Shown piece by piece: positions 17,220 to 25,271 of a DNA stretch of 42,262 bases. The stretch is from Clostridiales bacterium (GTDB taxonomy: Bacteria; Bacillota; Clostridia; Lachnospirales; WQUN01), in the NCBI GenBank assembly GCA_031271295.1, contig JAISVZ010000050.1, positions 1-42,262 of the forward strand, written 5' to 3'. Both the position numbers and the translations under genes were made by a program. Within the stretch, counting starts at the first letter, position 1; each line of letters opens with the position of its first letter. The notes below the pieces were generated by a model. The model saw nothing but the letters and a program-made list of their open reading frames with translations. It was not told the DNA's origin and did not search any database.

Positions 17220-17483
17220 CTATGCGATTTTATTTACCATTTTGGCAAGACGAGATTTTTTTCTCGAAGCTGTGTTTTTGTGATAAACGCCTTTTGAGCA
17301 GGCTTTATCAACCGCGGCTATCGCGTTTTTAAGAAGTTCCTGAGCCTCTTTAATGCTTCCGGCCTTGCACGCTGTTAAAAGTTTTTTAACTTCGGTTTTG
17401 GTGCGCGACTTAATCATTTTATTGCGCAGTGTTTTCTTAGCGGAAATTTTAATCCTTTTTTTGGCGGATTTTATGTTTGCCAT
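17220..17483 (-). CDS. rpsT: 30S ribosomal protein S20
   Basis: An 87-residue basic protein with the S20 pattern: 'MANIKSAKKRIKISAKKTLRNKMIKSRTKT' and 'KGVYHKNTASRKKSRLAKMVN' near the C-terminus. It binds 16S rRNA and is assembled early into the small subunit. Monocistronic: consensus promoter at 17530-17558, SD AAGGAGGAG, terminator at 17184-17208. It diverges from gpr, a neighbourhood common in Clostridia and Bacilli. Confidence 0.98.
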   Translation of the reverse strand: MANIKSAKKRIKISAKKTLRNKMIKSRTKTEVKKLLTACKAGSIKEAQELLKNAIAAVDKACSKGVYHKNTASRKKSRLAKMVNKIA

Positions 17484-17529
17484 TTATTGCTCCTCCTTGA
17501 TTTTTTAGAATTTATAAGCGCTAAGTGCT

Positions 17530-17558
17530 ATTCTAAAATATATTTTTTAATAAGTCAA
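17530..17558 (-). promoter_or_regulatory. Sigma-A promoter of rpsT
   Basis: Minus strand TTGACT (17553-17558), 17-base spacer, TAGAAT (17530-17535). Transcription would start near 17523, leaving a leader of about 40 bases. Confidence 0.8.
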
Positions 17559-17608
17559 TGAATATCTTAAAAAATGCGGCAAAAAATATTAAAAAACGGA
17601 GGGAAGTT

Positions 17609-18598
17609 ATGAAAAATTTTAATGAAGGAAAAATCCGAACAGACTTGGTAATAGAATCCCGCGAGATGATGCCGGAAAGCGACATTGAGGGAATACGCTA
17701 TAAAACAGAGGAAAACGAAGAATTTGGCATAAAAGTTACGCTGGTTGACGTAGTAAACGAAGAGGGCGCGGCGGCAATAGGCAAACCCGTTGGCTCCTAC
17801 GTTACTATAGAAAGCGAGGCGATAAAGGAAAACGATACGCTTGCGCACGAGGAAATAGCCAAAATATTGTCGCAAAAATTGGCTCTTTTACACAAGCTTC
17901 ACAAGGACGCGGTAATTCTTGTGGTGGGGCTTGGCAACCGCAGCGTAACGCCGGATGCGCTTGGCCCTAAGGTTGTTTCAAAAATTCTTGTAACAAGGCA
18001 TTTGGGGGATGCTTTGCCAACGGAGCTTGAGGGCAAGGTGCGCCGCGTTAGCGCGGTTGCGCCGGGGGTAATGGGGCAAACAGGCATAGAAACGCGCGAA
18101 ATTGTAACCGGAATTGTGGAGCGCGTAAAGCCGGATTTGGTTATTGCGATAGACGCGCTTGCGGCAAGGCGCGCAAACCGTATTAACGCTGCCATACAAA
18201 TGTCCGATACGGGGATAAACCCAGGCGCGGGTATCGGCAACAAAAGAAAAGCTCTTAACATTGAAACTTTGGGAGTTCCGGTAATAGCGATAGGCGTACC
18301 AACGGTTGTGGATGCGGCAACCCTTGTTAACGATACAATGGACATTTTGCTTGAATCCATGATAAGCGAAACCGATTCGGGGACAGAGTTTTACACAATG
18401 CTCGCCGAGCTTAAGGAAGAGGAGAAATACGAAATAATTAAACAGGTGCTTGACCCTTACACCAAAAATATGTTTGTAACTCCGAAGGAAGTGGACGCGG
18501 TTATAGAGCGCTTATCCGCAATTATTGCCAACGCGCTGAATATTGGCTTGCATCCGGGAATAGACAGGAGCGACCTTAACAGATATTTAGAAGGTTAG
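17609..18598 (+). CDS. gpr: Spore germination protease GPR
   Basis: A 329-residue aspartic-type self-processing endopeptidase that degrades small acid-soluble spore proteins at germination. I start at ATG 17609 (SD GGAGGG, 5-base spacer); an upstream frame start at 17558 lacks an SD. After a 10-residue propeptide the mature end 'TDLVIESREM' matches the known autocleavage context. Conserved stretches: 'VVGLGNRSVTPDALGPKVV', 'APGVMGQTGIETREIV', 'IAIDALAARRANRI', 'SDTGINPGAGIGNKRKALN' and 'LHPGIDRSDLN' near the end. This is the main evidence that the organism sporulates. Confidence 0.97.
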   Translation: MKNFNEGKIRTDLVIESREMMPESDIEGIRYKTEENEEFGIKVTLVDVVNEEGAAAIGKPVGSYVTIESEAIKENDTLAHEEIAKILSQKLALLHKLHKDAVILVVGLGNRSVTPDALGPKVVSKILVTRHLGDALPTELEGKVRRVSAVAPGVMGQTGIETREIVTGIVERVKPDLVIAIDALAARRANRINAAIQMSDTGINPGAGIGNKRKALNIETLGVPVIAIGVPTVVDAATLVNDTMDILLESMISETDSGTEFYTMLAELKEEEKYEIIKQVLDPYTKNMFVTPKEVDAVIERLSAIIANALNIGLHPGIDRSDLNRYLEG

Positions 18599-18623
18599 AG
18601 GATGGTTTTGGATTACAAGATTC

Positions 18624-18653
18624 TTGCTAATATGCTCCCGCTTGTGGTATACT
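18624..18653 (+). promoter_or_regulatory. Putative promoter of the small multidrug-export family gene
   Basis: TTGCTA (18624-18629), 18-base spacer, TATACT (18648-18653). A short hairpin (GCCGGT...ACCGGC, 18670-18686) follows in the leader just before the SD and could influence translation. Confidence 0.55.
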
Positions 18654-18701
18654 GTGCCAAATTAATTTTGCCGGTACCAAACCGGCGAAAAAGGAGAACA
18701 T

Positions 18702-19202
18702 ATGTCGCTTTCACAAACGGTAATTGAGTTATTGCAAGGGTTCGGGCTTTCGCCGGAGCTTACGGTGTTTATTATTTCGCTTCTTCCCATACTGGAACTG
18801 CGCGGCGGGCTAATTGCCGCAAAATTTTTAGGTTTGCCGCTTTTAAACGCGTTTCTAATTTGTTTCTTGGGTAATATTTTGCCCATTCCGTTTATTTTAC
18901 TGTTTATTCAAAAAATATTTGCTTTGATGAAAAAGCATAATATTCTAACCGGGTTCATAAATTGGATAGAAGAAAAGGCGGTAAAAAAGAGCGATTCTAT
19001 CCGCAAGGGTCAGCTTTGGGGGTTGTTTTTTTTCGTTGCCGTACCGCTTCCGGGAACCGGCGGGTGGACAGGTGCGCTTATAGCGTCTATTTTAGAAATT
19101 CCCATTAAGAAATCCTTTCCGGCTATAGCGCTTGGAGTATTGGGCGCGGGCGTAATTATGATAACACTTACATACTTTATTCCAGGTTTTTTCGGGTTTT
19201 AA
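18702..19202 (+). CDS. Small multidrug-export family membrane protein (COG2426 type)
   Basis: A 166-residue integral membrane protein with about four hydrophobic segments (23-50, 52-72, 106-130, 138-162). Family marks are 'LLPILELRGGLIAAKFLGLP' and 'FFFVAVPLPGTGGWTGALIAS'. The pattern matches the Sm_multidrug_ex family, which despite its name has no firmly established substrate; the PLPGTGxWTG loop recalls DedA-like half-transporters. SD AAAAAGGAGAA before ATG. Downstream of gpr with its own putative promoter. Confidence 0.88.
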   Translation: MSLSQTVIELLQGFGLSPELTVFIISLLPILELRGGLIAAKFLGLPLLNAFLICFLGNILPIPFILLFIQKIFALMKKHNILTGFINWIEEKAVKKSDSIRKGQLWGLFFFVAVPLPGTGGWTGALIASILEIPIKKSFPAIALGVLGAGVIMITLTYFIPGFFGF

Positions 19203-19267
19203 AAAGGCTTGCCGCGCGGAAAACCCCCGCAACTAAAGCCTTGCGTTTATAAAGGAGGAGAATGAAA

Positions 19268-19681
19268 ATGAAAACGCTGGTTTTATTTTATTCGTTTACC
19301 GGCAAAACAAAGGATATTGCCGAGAAAAAGGCAAAGGAACTAACTGCGGACATTGAGGAAATTTTAGACGAAAAAAAGCATTCCAAATTCGGCGCGTTTT
19401 TAGTTGGATGCCCTAAGTCTATAATGCGCAAAAGCTGGGCTATTAAGCCTTTGGCCGCAAACCTTGACGGTTATGAGAAAATTGTAATCCTTTCGCCAAC
19501 TTGGGCAGGGCACCCCGTGCCGCCGGTTAATGCCGCAATTGAAAAGTTGCCGCCCGGAAAAAAGGTGGAGGTTGTCATGGTTTCAAGTTCCGGCAGCACA
19601 AAGGATTCAACGGAGGGTACAAAGGCGTTAATTGCCGCTAAAGGATGCGAGGTAACCGAATATACGGATATGCGCTCGTAA
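19268..19681 (+). CDS. Flavodoxin-family protein
   Basis: A 137-residue flavodoxin-fold protein. The phosphate-binding loop is 'FYSFTGKTKDIA' (residues 6-17), followed by 'ILSPTWAGHPVPPVNAAIEKL' and 'MVSSSGSTKDS', which fit the flavin-contact loops. I favour ATG 19268 because GGAGG is 9 bases upstream; ATG 19262 is only 3 bases from it. It would carry electrons or act as a quinone/flavin reductase. Its stop codon directly abuts the stop of the convergent gene. Confidence 0.85.
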   Translation: MKTLVLFYSFTGKTKDIAEKKAKELTADIEEILDEKKHSKFGAFLVGCPKSIMRKSWAIKPLAANLDGYEKIVILSPTWAGHPVPPVNAAIEKLPPGKKVEVVMVSSSGSTKDSTEGTKALIAAKGCEVTEYTDMRS

Positions 19682-20887
19682 CTATTTTTTAATATGAATT
19701 CCGCCGTTACTCGTTTTAAGGTTAATGTTTAGTTTTGCACCGCTCTGCGCCGTTTCCGCGCTTTGCGCCTCAATGTAATTTTTTTCGTTAACAAGGTAGG
19801 TAAGGCCGCTTATATCGTTTGAAATACCGGCGTGGGAAGTGGAAGCGCGTAGTTTTACCGGGTAATCGCCGCGCGGAACCCGAAGCGCTATTCCGGCGTT
19901 GCTTGTTGTTGCGTCGATATAGCAGCAATCGTTTTCACTGCGAGTTAATTTTAAATCGTCGATAGATATACCGGCGTTGGATGTTTTTGCGTCAAGCTGC
20001 GCCACGCCGGTATCATCCAGCATTATTCCCGCGTTACTTGTTGTAAGGTTTGCGCGGTACGCAGTGCTCTCTTCAAGCGATATTTTCGCGTTCGATGTTT
20101 GCGCTTTAATTTCGTCCGCGTTCACATTGTCAAATGAAATGTACGCGTTCGTCGTTTTGCAGTCTATGCGCGCGGCGTTAACATCCTCCGCTTTAATATG
20201 CGCGTTTTTGGTGTTAAGCTCTAAAATTTGGCATGTTATATCTTTTGCGGCAATTTGCGCGTTGCTTGTATTAAGGCTTACATTTGCGGCTGTAAAACCT
20301 TTTGGCACATACGCCTTAACACCCAGGGAATACAGGGCGTTCGGGTCGTAATCAAGGTATATTTCGCCGTTTTCTTTGCGCAAAGAAATATGTGCGTCGC
20401 GGTTAAATTTAAGCTTGTAATTTACCTCAATTTCAATTTTATTGCCGCTGCGGCATTCAAGCTTTACGGGAGCGTTTTTTCCGTTTAAAACAAACGAATA
20501 CGCCACTTGCCCTGCGGCTTCAATTTCTTCCCGAAAGGTTTCCTCGCGCCAGCCCCAAAACATACCGCCCGTGAACGCGTCCTGCACGGCGCCTCGGATA
20601 TCGTCTAAAAAACTTAAATCAAGGTATGGGTATGGGTTTGCATTTGTTTTGCCCGGCGCGGCGCCCCAAAATGTCCGCTCCGGAGTTTTGTATCCGTAGC
20701 CGTTATCATTTTCGTTATTGTTTTGGTTTGCGCCCGTGTTATAATTTTCGTAATCGCTGTTATTACCGCCGTATCCGCAGGTTTCGGTTTTTTCGTCCGA
20801 AACTTGATTAAGTAGTGAAAGCGCTTCTTCCGTGTTAATTTTTCCTTCCTTTAATAATTCCAAAATTTTAAGCTTTTCTTCGCTCAT
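19682..20887 (-). CDS. DUF4097-type beta-repeat protein with SHOCT-like N-terminus
   Basis: A 401-residue protein without signal peptide. The N-terminus 'KLKILELLKEGKINTEEALSLLNQV' is the short helical SHOCT-like module common in YvlB-like proteins. An Asn/Tyr/Gly-rich linker follows (about 30-85), then from about residue 190 a right-handed beta repeat of about 20-residue units with the core 'TSNAxI' or 'TKNAxI' (at least eight copies). Genes of this type (YvlB/LiaG-like) often sit in envelope-stress operons; here the XRE-regulator gene is 46 bp upstream on the same strand. SD CGGAGGAATT. Function unknown. Confidence 0.85.
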   Translation of the reverse strand: MSEEKLKILELLKEGKINTEEALSLLNQVSDEKTETCGYGGNNSDYENYNTGANQNNNENDNGYGYKTPERTFWGAAPGKTNANPYPYLDLSFLDDIRGAVQDAFTGGMFWGWREETFREEIEAAGQVAYSFVLNGKNAPVKLECRSGNKIEIEVNYKLKFNRDAHISLRKENGEIYLDYDPNALYSLGVKAYVPKGFTAANVSLNTSNAQIAAKDITCQILELNTKNAHIKAEDVNAARIDCKTTNAYISFDNVNADEIKAQTSNAKISLEESTAYRANLTTSNAGIMLDDTGVAQLDAKTSNAGISIDDLKLTRSENDCCYIDATTSNAGIALRVPRGDYPVKLRASTSHAGISNDISGLTYLVNEKNYIEAQSAETAQSGAKLNINLKTSNGGIHIKK

Positions 20888-20933
20888 ATTAATTCCTCCG
20901 TTTCGTTTAATCCGTTTCGATCAATCCGTTCCA

Positions 20934-21698
20934 TTAATCCTTTTTAAAATAATTTTCAATAATTTTTTCAAAAAAAGGCATGATGTTTTCTAAAATCCCA
21001 AAATCCAAACCGTTTTCCGCGAAATATCGCAAAACCATTTCTTTTTGCGCGGTGGTTAAGAACATTATGATATCCTCTAAAAATTCAAATTTGCCAAGCG
21101 TAAGCGTTATAAGTGTTACTTCGGTGCGCACATCCCTTGTCATAAACGGTATAAGAGTTTCAAGCGTATTGGTATCGCCGTTTAGCGCAACGCGTTTTAT
21201 CAGCCGCGCGCGCTGCTTGGGGTTAAGGCTTGGCAAAATATCGTCTATTGCGTCGGCAAAACCGTCCATATCGAGAAAAAAGTTTAGTAGGATATCCTTT
21301 TGCTTTGCGGTTAGCGCCGCGAAAAAATCCAACGGTATTTTTAACTCGCTTACGCTTCTTGCTTTTGAAAATATATTTTTAATTTTTTCAAAAAGTTCGT
21401 CGTTTATAAGCTGGTTAAGTATTTGCGGGAAGTGTTCGTTTGCGCAAACTTCAACTTCGTTTCCCGCTTTTAAAATGAGTTCTACACTTGTGCGGTAAAT
21501 TTGCGCAATTTCAGGCAAAAGCGTAATATCCGGCAGGGATTCGCCGCGCTCCCATTTGGATATTGCCTGCGGCGTTATGCCAAGGCAATTTGCCGCGTGC
21601 TGTTGGGTAAGGCTGCATTTTACGCGTTGCTCTTTCAGGTATAAACTTACCTTTATTGTATCTACTATTTGCCTCACCTCCGGAATTTGATGCGGCAC
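20934..21698 (-). CDS. XRE-family transcriptional regulator with long C-terminal domain
   Basis: About 254 residues. The helix-turn-helix is clear ('LTQQHAANCLGITPQAISKWERGESLPDITLLPEIAQIY', about residues 30-68). The remaining 180 residues are helical with leucine-rich repeats ('LIPFMTRDVRTEVTLITLTLGKFEFLEDII', 'LRYFAENGLDFGILENIMPFF') and match no domain I can name. The start is uncertain: the frame opens at GTG 21698 with no SD, while a strong GGAGGTGAGG lies at about codons 6-9 with no ATG, GTG or TTG at proper distance after it. It probably controls the downstream DUF4097 gene. Confidence 0.85.
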   Translation of the reverse strand: MPHQIPEVRQIVDTIKVSLYLKEQRVKCSLTQQHAANCLGITPQAISKWERGESLPDITLLPEIAQIYRTSVELILKAGNEVEVCANEHFPQILNQLINDELFEKIKNIFSKARSVSELKIPLDFFAALTAKQKDILLNFFLDMDGFADAIDDILPSLNPKQRARLIKRVALNGDTNTLETLIPFMTRDVRTEVTLITLTLGKFEFLEDIIMFLTTAQKEMVLRYFAENGLDFGILENIMPFFEKIIENYFKKD

Positions 21699-21861
21699 TG
21701 CGGGTATTGCCTGGGTTTTGCTGCTGATCAGGTTAACATTATTTTATCAGCATATTTTGATATTGCAATAAACTATTGGTTTAAAGGCGGTTGAGTTACT
21801 AATTTATTTAATACAATCTAATCTGATAAAAAAATTTAATTACTTAGCAAAAATTTGCGTA

Positions 21862-21890
21862 TTGACTAACTGTGCAAATGTTGCTATAAT
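21862..21890 (+). promoter_or_regulatory. Sigma-A promoter of the BlaI-M56 unit
   Basis: TTGACT (21862-21867), 17-base spacer, TATAAT (21885-21890). An inverted pair TAGCAA (from 21845) and TTGCTA (about 21881-21886) brackets the -35 box and could be a repressor site, for example for the BlaI-like product. Confidence 0.75.
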
Positions 21891-21966
21891 TTTCAATAAT
21901 ACCTTATAAACTACAAAAGATGACAATGCAAACAATAAAATATATATAAGGAAAGGGTGAAAAAAC

Positions 21967-22380
21967 ATGGCAAATAATCTTAAAAGAAGATATCAAATAA
22001 GTCAACGTGAAGGCGAAATTTTAAATATTTTATGGGAATCGCAAGAACCGCTTTTCGCTTCACAAATTGCAAAACATTTAACTGACAGAAACGAACAGCT
22101 CAGCATTAATACCGTTCAATCGGCTGTAAAAAATATGCTTAAGAAGAATTTGGTAGAGGTAGCGGATATCCAGCACAGCGGAACAGTGCTCTCAAGGCGT
22201 TACCGTCCGGTTCTCAGCAAGAGCGATTTTTTATCTTACGATTTACTCCGTTACTATAAGGAGATAGATAAAAATATTTCTGCGGTTAGCATTATCAGCG
22301 CTCTGCTGGACTGCGAAGAATACAACCAGGATTTGGCTGATGCTTTAGAAAAATATTTAAGAGAAAAACAGAAGAGTTAA
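21967..22380 (+). CDS. BlaI/MecI/CopY-family repressor
   Basis: A 137-residue winged-helix repressor. The DNA-binding domain is 'ISQREGEILNILWESQEPLFASQIAKHL' with 'LSINTVQSAVKNMLKKNLVEV' (about residues 10-70), followed by a helical dimerisation tail. These repressors are inactivated when the partner M56 membrane peptidase triggers their cleavage. SD GGAAAGGGTG before ATG. It overlaps no gene; the M56 gene starts 14 bases downstream, so the two are co-transcribed. Confidence 0.93.
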   Translation: MANNLKRRYQISQREGEILNILWESQEPLFASQIAKHLTDRNEQLSINTVQSAVKNMLKKNLVEVADIQHSGTVLSRRYRPVLSKSDFLSYDLLRYYKEIDKNISAVSIISALLDCEEYNQDLADALEKYLREKQKS

Positions 22381-22394
22381 CAAGGTGATAATAA

Positions 22395-23582
22395 ATGAAT
22401 TTTACGTTTTCATCTTTGATATCAACTACGTTATTTAACAATGTCGCAATGCTTATATGCGTAATTTTCATGAAAAGTAAATTGGCTGCTTATCGTTTTG
22501 GTTTCGGTGCACTTACGTTTTTACTGTTGGCGGTATCTTTAAGAATGGCTTTTCCGTTTGAAATAACCGCTTTTTCAAACGAAATTTACATAACAAAAGT
22601 ATATCCCGAAATTACACGCTTTGTCCGGCTTCGGTATTTAAGTATTGGAAACACAAGGGTATATATTTCTCACATTTTATTTTACGCGTGGGTTTGCGGC
22701 GCGGCAGTAAAATTTGTGCATTATATTCGCTGTTATGTGCGGTTTAAAAAAAACGTTTTAAGTTTTCCCGAAATTAAAAACGAACGAGTAGTTGCTATTC
22801 TTAATGAGGTAACAAGTGGGCGCCGGAGGTTTACGAAGTTCAAATTAATAAACGCGCCGGTTGGAGCAATGCCTTTTATAATTGGCGTAATTAAGCCTGT
22901 AATTTCATTACCGGCCGCCAGCCTTTCAGATGATGAATTGAGGTATGTTTTAAGGCACGAAACATCGCACTTTTACAATGGCGACGCAATAATGAAAATC
23001 GCTTTGGATATTTTATGTATTGTGTATTGGTGGAACCCCGCCGGGTACTTGTTAAGGAGGTTCGCCTGCGAATATTTGGAAGTAAGTACGGATATGGCTG
23101 CCGCCAAAACTATGGATGAAACGGAAAGAATTAATTATGCTAAGTTTCTTCTAAAGGTTGCGAAGGATAGAGAAAAACTGCGAATGAATAATTACAGTTT
23201 TTCTCTTAACAGCTATGCGGTTTCATTTCTGCAAAAAAGAATATCCGTGTTGGCGGAATTTAAATTCTATAACAAAGTACCTAAAAGAGATTTAGGGAAA
23301 ATGCTTATTTTATTGGCTACCGCCGTTATAACCATGGCTGTATCTTTTGTGTATGTATTTGAGGCAAGGTCAGTAAGTTCCGAGGATGCGCAAAACACGT
23401 ATGTTACAAATAATGAATCCACCTTCATGGTTAGAAGGCCGGACGGAAGTTATGATATGTACTCGGAAGGGGTATACATAGGAGTTACAAAAGGGGGTGA
23501 CGATCCTATTTTTGACGGCATTCAAAAATATGAATCTTTAGAGGAGGTGCTTCAGAATGAAAAAATTAAAATTATTGATTAG
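22395..23582 (+). CDS. M56-family (BlaR1/MecR1-like) membrane metallopeptidase without penicillin-binding domain
   Basis: A 395-residue protein with several N-terminal TM helices (about 7-27, 33-53, 90-112), a cytoplasmic zinc peptidase loop with 'VLRHETSHFYNGDA' (H188-E189-x-x-H192) and downstream 'CEYLEVSTDMAAAK' (likely third ligand), and one TM helix near 305-328. The external tail is only about 65 residues, so the beta-lactam sensor domain of BlaR1 is missing and the signal must be different. SD AAGGTGA. The last 26 bases overlap the start of the small secreted-protein gene. Confidence 0.92.
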   Translation: MNFTFSSLISTTLFNNVAMLICVIFMKSKLAAYRFGFGALTFLLLAVSLRMAFPFEITAFSNEIYITKVYPEITRFVRLRYLSIGNTRVYISHILFYAWVCGAAVKFVHYIRCYVRFKKNVLSFPEIKNERVVAILNEVTSGRRRFTKFKLINAPVGAMPFIIGVIKPVISLPAASLSDDELRYVLRHETSHFYNGDAIMKIALDILCIVYWWNPAGYLLRRFACEYLEVSTDMAAAKTMDETERINYAKFLLKVAKDREKLRMNNYSFSLNSYAVSFLQKRISVLAEFKFYNKVPKRDLGKMLILLATAVITMAVSFVYVFEARSVSSEDAQNTYVTNNESTFMVRRPDGSYDMYSEGVYIGVTKGGDDPIFDGIQKYESLEEVLQNEKIKIID

Positions 23583-23796
23583 TACGGTTATGTGCTTTAC
23601 ATTACTTAGCCTTATTAGTGTTGATGTAGCGGCTACGAATGTTCCTGTGGCTCCCTGTTCGCAAGACGGCGTTGATGTAATAGTTTATGCCGATTATATT
23701 GATTGGAGAATAGCTTTTTTTGACGGCGTGTTGTACAAACGTTTGTACAATTATTCCCTTGAGCAGTGGGTAGGCGAATGGATTTACGTAGGCTAA
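23557..23796 (+). CDS. Small secreted protein of the BlaI-M56 unit
   Basis: A 79-residue product with a clear signal peptide (MKKLKLL then a hydrophobic stretch to about residue 26, VAA cleavage). The mature part is about 50 residues, rich in aromatic residues (Y, W) with one Cys. SD GAGGAGGTG sits inside the end of the M56 gene, whose stop lies 26 bp in, so expression is coupled. No family recognised. It could be a ligand, substrate or immunity factor for the M56 sensor (inference). A terminator follows at once. Confidence 0.8.
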   Translation: MKKLKLLISTVMCFTLLSLISVDVAATNVPVAPCSQDGVDVIVYADYIDWRIAFFDGVLYKRLYNYSLEQWVGEWIYVG

Positions 23797-23812
23797 TGAA
23801 CATAAACTAAAT

Positions 23813-23846
23813 AAAAAACCGCCTGTAAAATGCAGGCGGTTTTTTT
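23813..23846 (+). terminator. Terminator of the BlaI-M56 operon
   Basis: Stem CCGCCTG (23819-23825) with CAGGCGG (23833-23839), loop 7 bases, flanked by six A's and followed by seven T's. Confidence 0.95.
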
Positions 23847-24464
23847 GTTTCTCTGTTCATAGGTTACTGTTCACCCCCCAGTGTATTGCAGAGATTATTT
23901 CATGACGGCGAAAATTGTTTCCCCGCCGCGCGGCACAATCATGCTGTGCAATATAACCTGCGCCGAAGCCCGGCAGCATGTTCTTTGCTGGCGGCGAAAG
24001 GAGGGCATAAATAATCGTGTGTGTTCTTTGCAGGAAGCGAAAGGGTTATAGCGCGGTGAGAATATCATTTCGGTTCTGCCGTTGGTACATATAGATTAAA
24101 GCCGCAAATATGCGCGTTTAGCAAGTTGCAAGTACCGCAAACAATGAACAATGTAAATATTTAGCGCTGCGGCTATTTGAACTTATAGAATAATTAGTGA
24201 CATATATATGTCACTAATTATTCTAAATTTCAAACTTATGTACGATATATTTTAAAATTTGCAGCGCCGCCTTATTATTCAAAGCGTTGCAATACTATTG
24301 TTTTCGGTTAGGGTGTGAATAGCAACGTTCATAGTGCTGTAATATCACCTAAACCTGAAATACTACTTGATTCATAGGTGATTCGGTGGTAGCATAACAA
24401 CAGTTTTAGGCTTAGTTTCATGTTTGATTCACTTAGAAAAAGTTTTATCAAAGAGAGGTATGAT
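23847..24464. other. Long non-coding region with repeats upstream of secD-like genes
   Basis: About 600 bases with no credible gene. It holds an imperfect direct repeat (TGTTCTTTGC...GCGAAAGG, at about 23979-24002 and 24022-24044), the large palindrome at 24186-24225 and an inverted pair ATCACCTA/TAGGTGAT (24344-24351 with 24375-24382) in the leader of the following lipoprotein gene. I see no known riboswitch consensus. Confidence 0.6.
24186..24225. repeat. 40-bp perfect palindrome
   Basis: The arms TAGAATAATTAGTGACATAT and its exact reverse complement meet with no spacer. Homology continues imperfectly outward (TTTGAACTTATAGAA on the left, complement of TTTGAAATTTAGAA on the right), giving a dyad of about 58 bases. 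AT-rich, no T-run, no flanking gene end nearby. Confidence 0.95.
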
Positions 24465-25202
24465 ATGAAGAAATTCTTAATAACAAGTTTAGCGCTTTTA
24501 GCGTTGGCAAGCATGTTAACGTCATGCGGCGGCATATCCATTTTGTACGAAGCGGGAGCGGAAAACACAAGCGCGGAACAAATGGAAGCGGCAGCCGGCG
24601 TAATTCAAGGAAGGTTAGACAGCATGGGTTATACGGGAGCGGAGGTTTCAATTGTAGGCGAAAAACGTATCAAAGTTGATATACCCGAAGCCGTAAACGA
24701 ACAAGAATTTCAAAACGCGCAAGAGGCGATGGCTCAATTAGGAGCAACCGCAGAGCTTATGTTCGCGGAGGAAGCCGCCGAGAGTAACCCGTCTGATGAG
24801 GCGCTTGGGCTTAATATATTTCTTACGGGAGAAATGGTTGAAAGCGCAGAGGCTATGGTTCAAACCCAGCAGCAGGGAAGCATACCGGAGTATGTTGTTG
24901 CTCTTGATTTTACGCCGGAGGGGCAGGTTATTTTTGAGGAGGCAACGGCAAGAAATATAGGCAAACCGATATATATTCTGATGGATAACCAAATGCTATC
25001 CGCGCCAACGGTTAGTGAGCGCATAACAGGAGGCAGCGTTATAATAAGCGGAGGTTTTACGCGGGAGCAAGCGAAGAATTTGGCGGATATGATTCAAGGC
25101 GGCGCTCTTCCGTTTACCTTAAACGTTATTAGTTACCGTGAAGGTGAAGGTAATTTGAACGATATGCTTGACTTGAAGATGGCAAATCAATATAATAACT
25201 GA
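24465..25202 (+). CDS. SecD head-domain (P1) lipoprotein, truncated SecD paralogue
   Basis: A 245-residue predicted lipoprotein: signal MKKFLITSLALLALASMLTSC with lipobox LTSC at residues 18-21. It then runs in near-identity to the extracytoplasmic part of the SecD encoded next: 'GGISILYEAGAE', 'VIQGRLDSMGYTGAEVSI', 'MVQTQQQGSIPEYVVALDFTPEG' and 'MDNQMLSAPTVSERITGGSVIISGGFT'. It stops before the first inner transmembrane helix and ends in a short unrelated acidic tail. Start ATG 24465 behind AGAGAGG. So it is a segmental duplication of secD in which the membrane anchor was swapped for a lipid anchor. It lies 69 bp before secD. A regulatory or auxiliary role in protein export is inference. Confidence 0.85.
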   Translation: MKKFLITSLALLALASMLTSCGGISILYEAGAENTSAEQMEAAAGVIQGRLDSMGYTGAEVSIVGEKRIKVDIPEAVNEQEFQNAQEAMAQLGATAELMFAEEAAESNPSDEALGLNIFLTGEMVESAEAMVQTQQQGSIPEYVVALDFTPEGQVIFEEATARNIGKPIYILMDNQMLSAPTVSERITGGSVIISGGFTREQAKNLADMIQGGALPFTLNVISYREGEGNLNDMLDLKMANQYNN

Positions 25203-25271
25203 AATTATCGACTGTAAAACTGAAGAAAATTCAAAAACTTCAATAAAACAGTTGCAAGGAGGAAGTATTTA

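Noticed and set aside
24344-24382. Inverted pair upstream of the SecD-like lipoprotein as a riboswitch
   Set aside because: No match to a riboswitch consensus I know; only an 8-bp stem with a 23-base loop.
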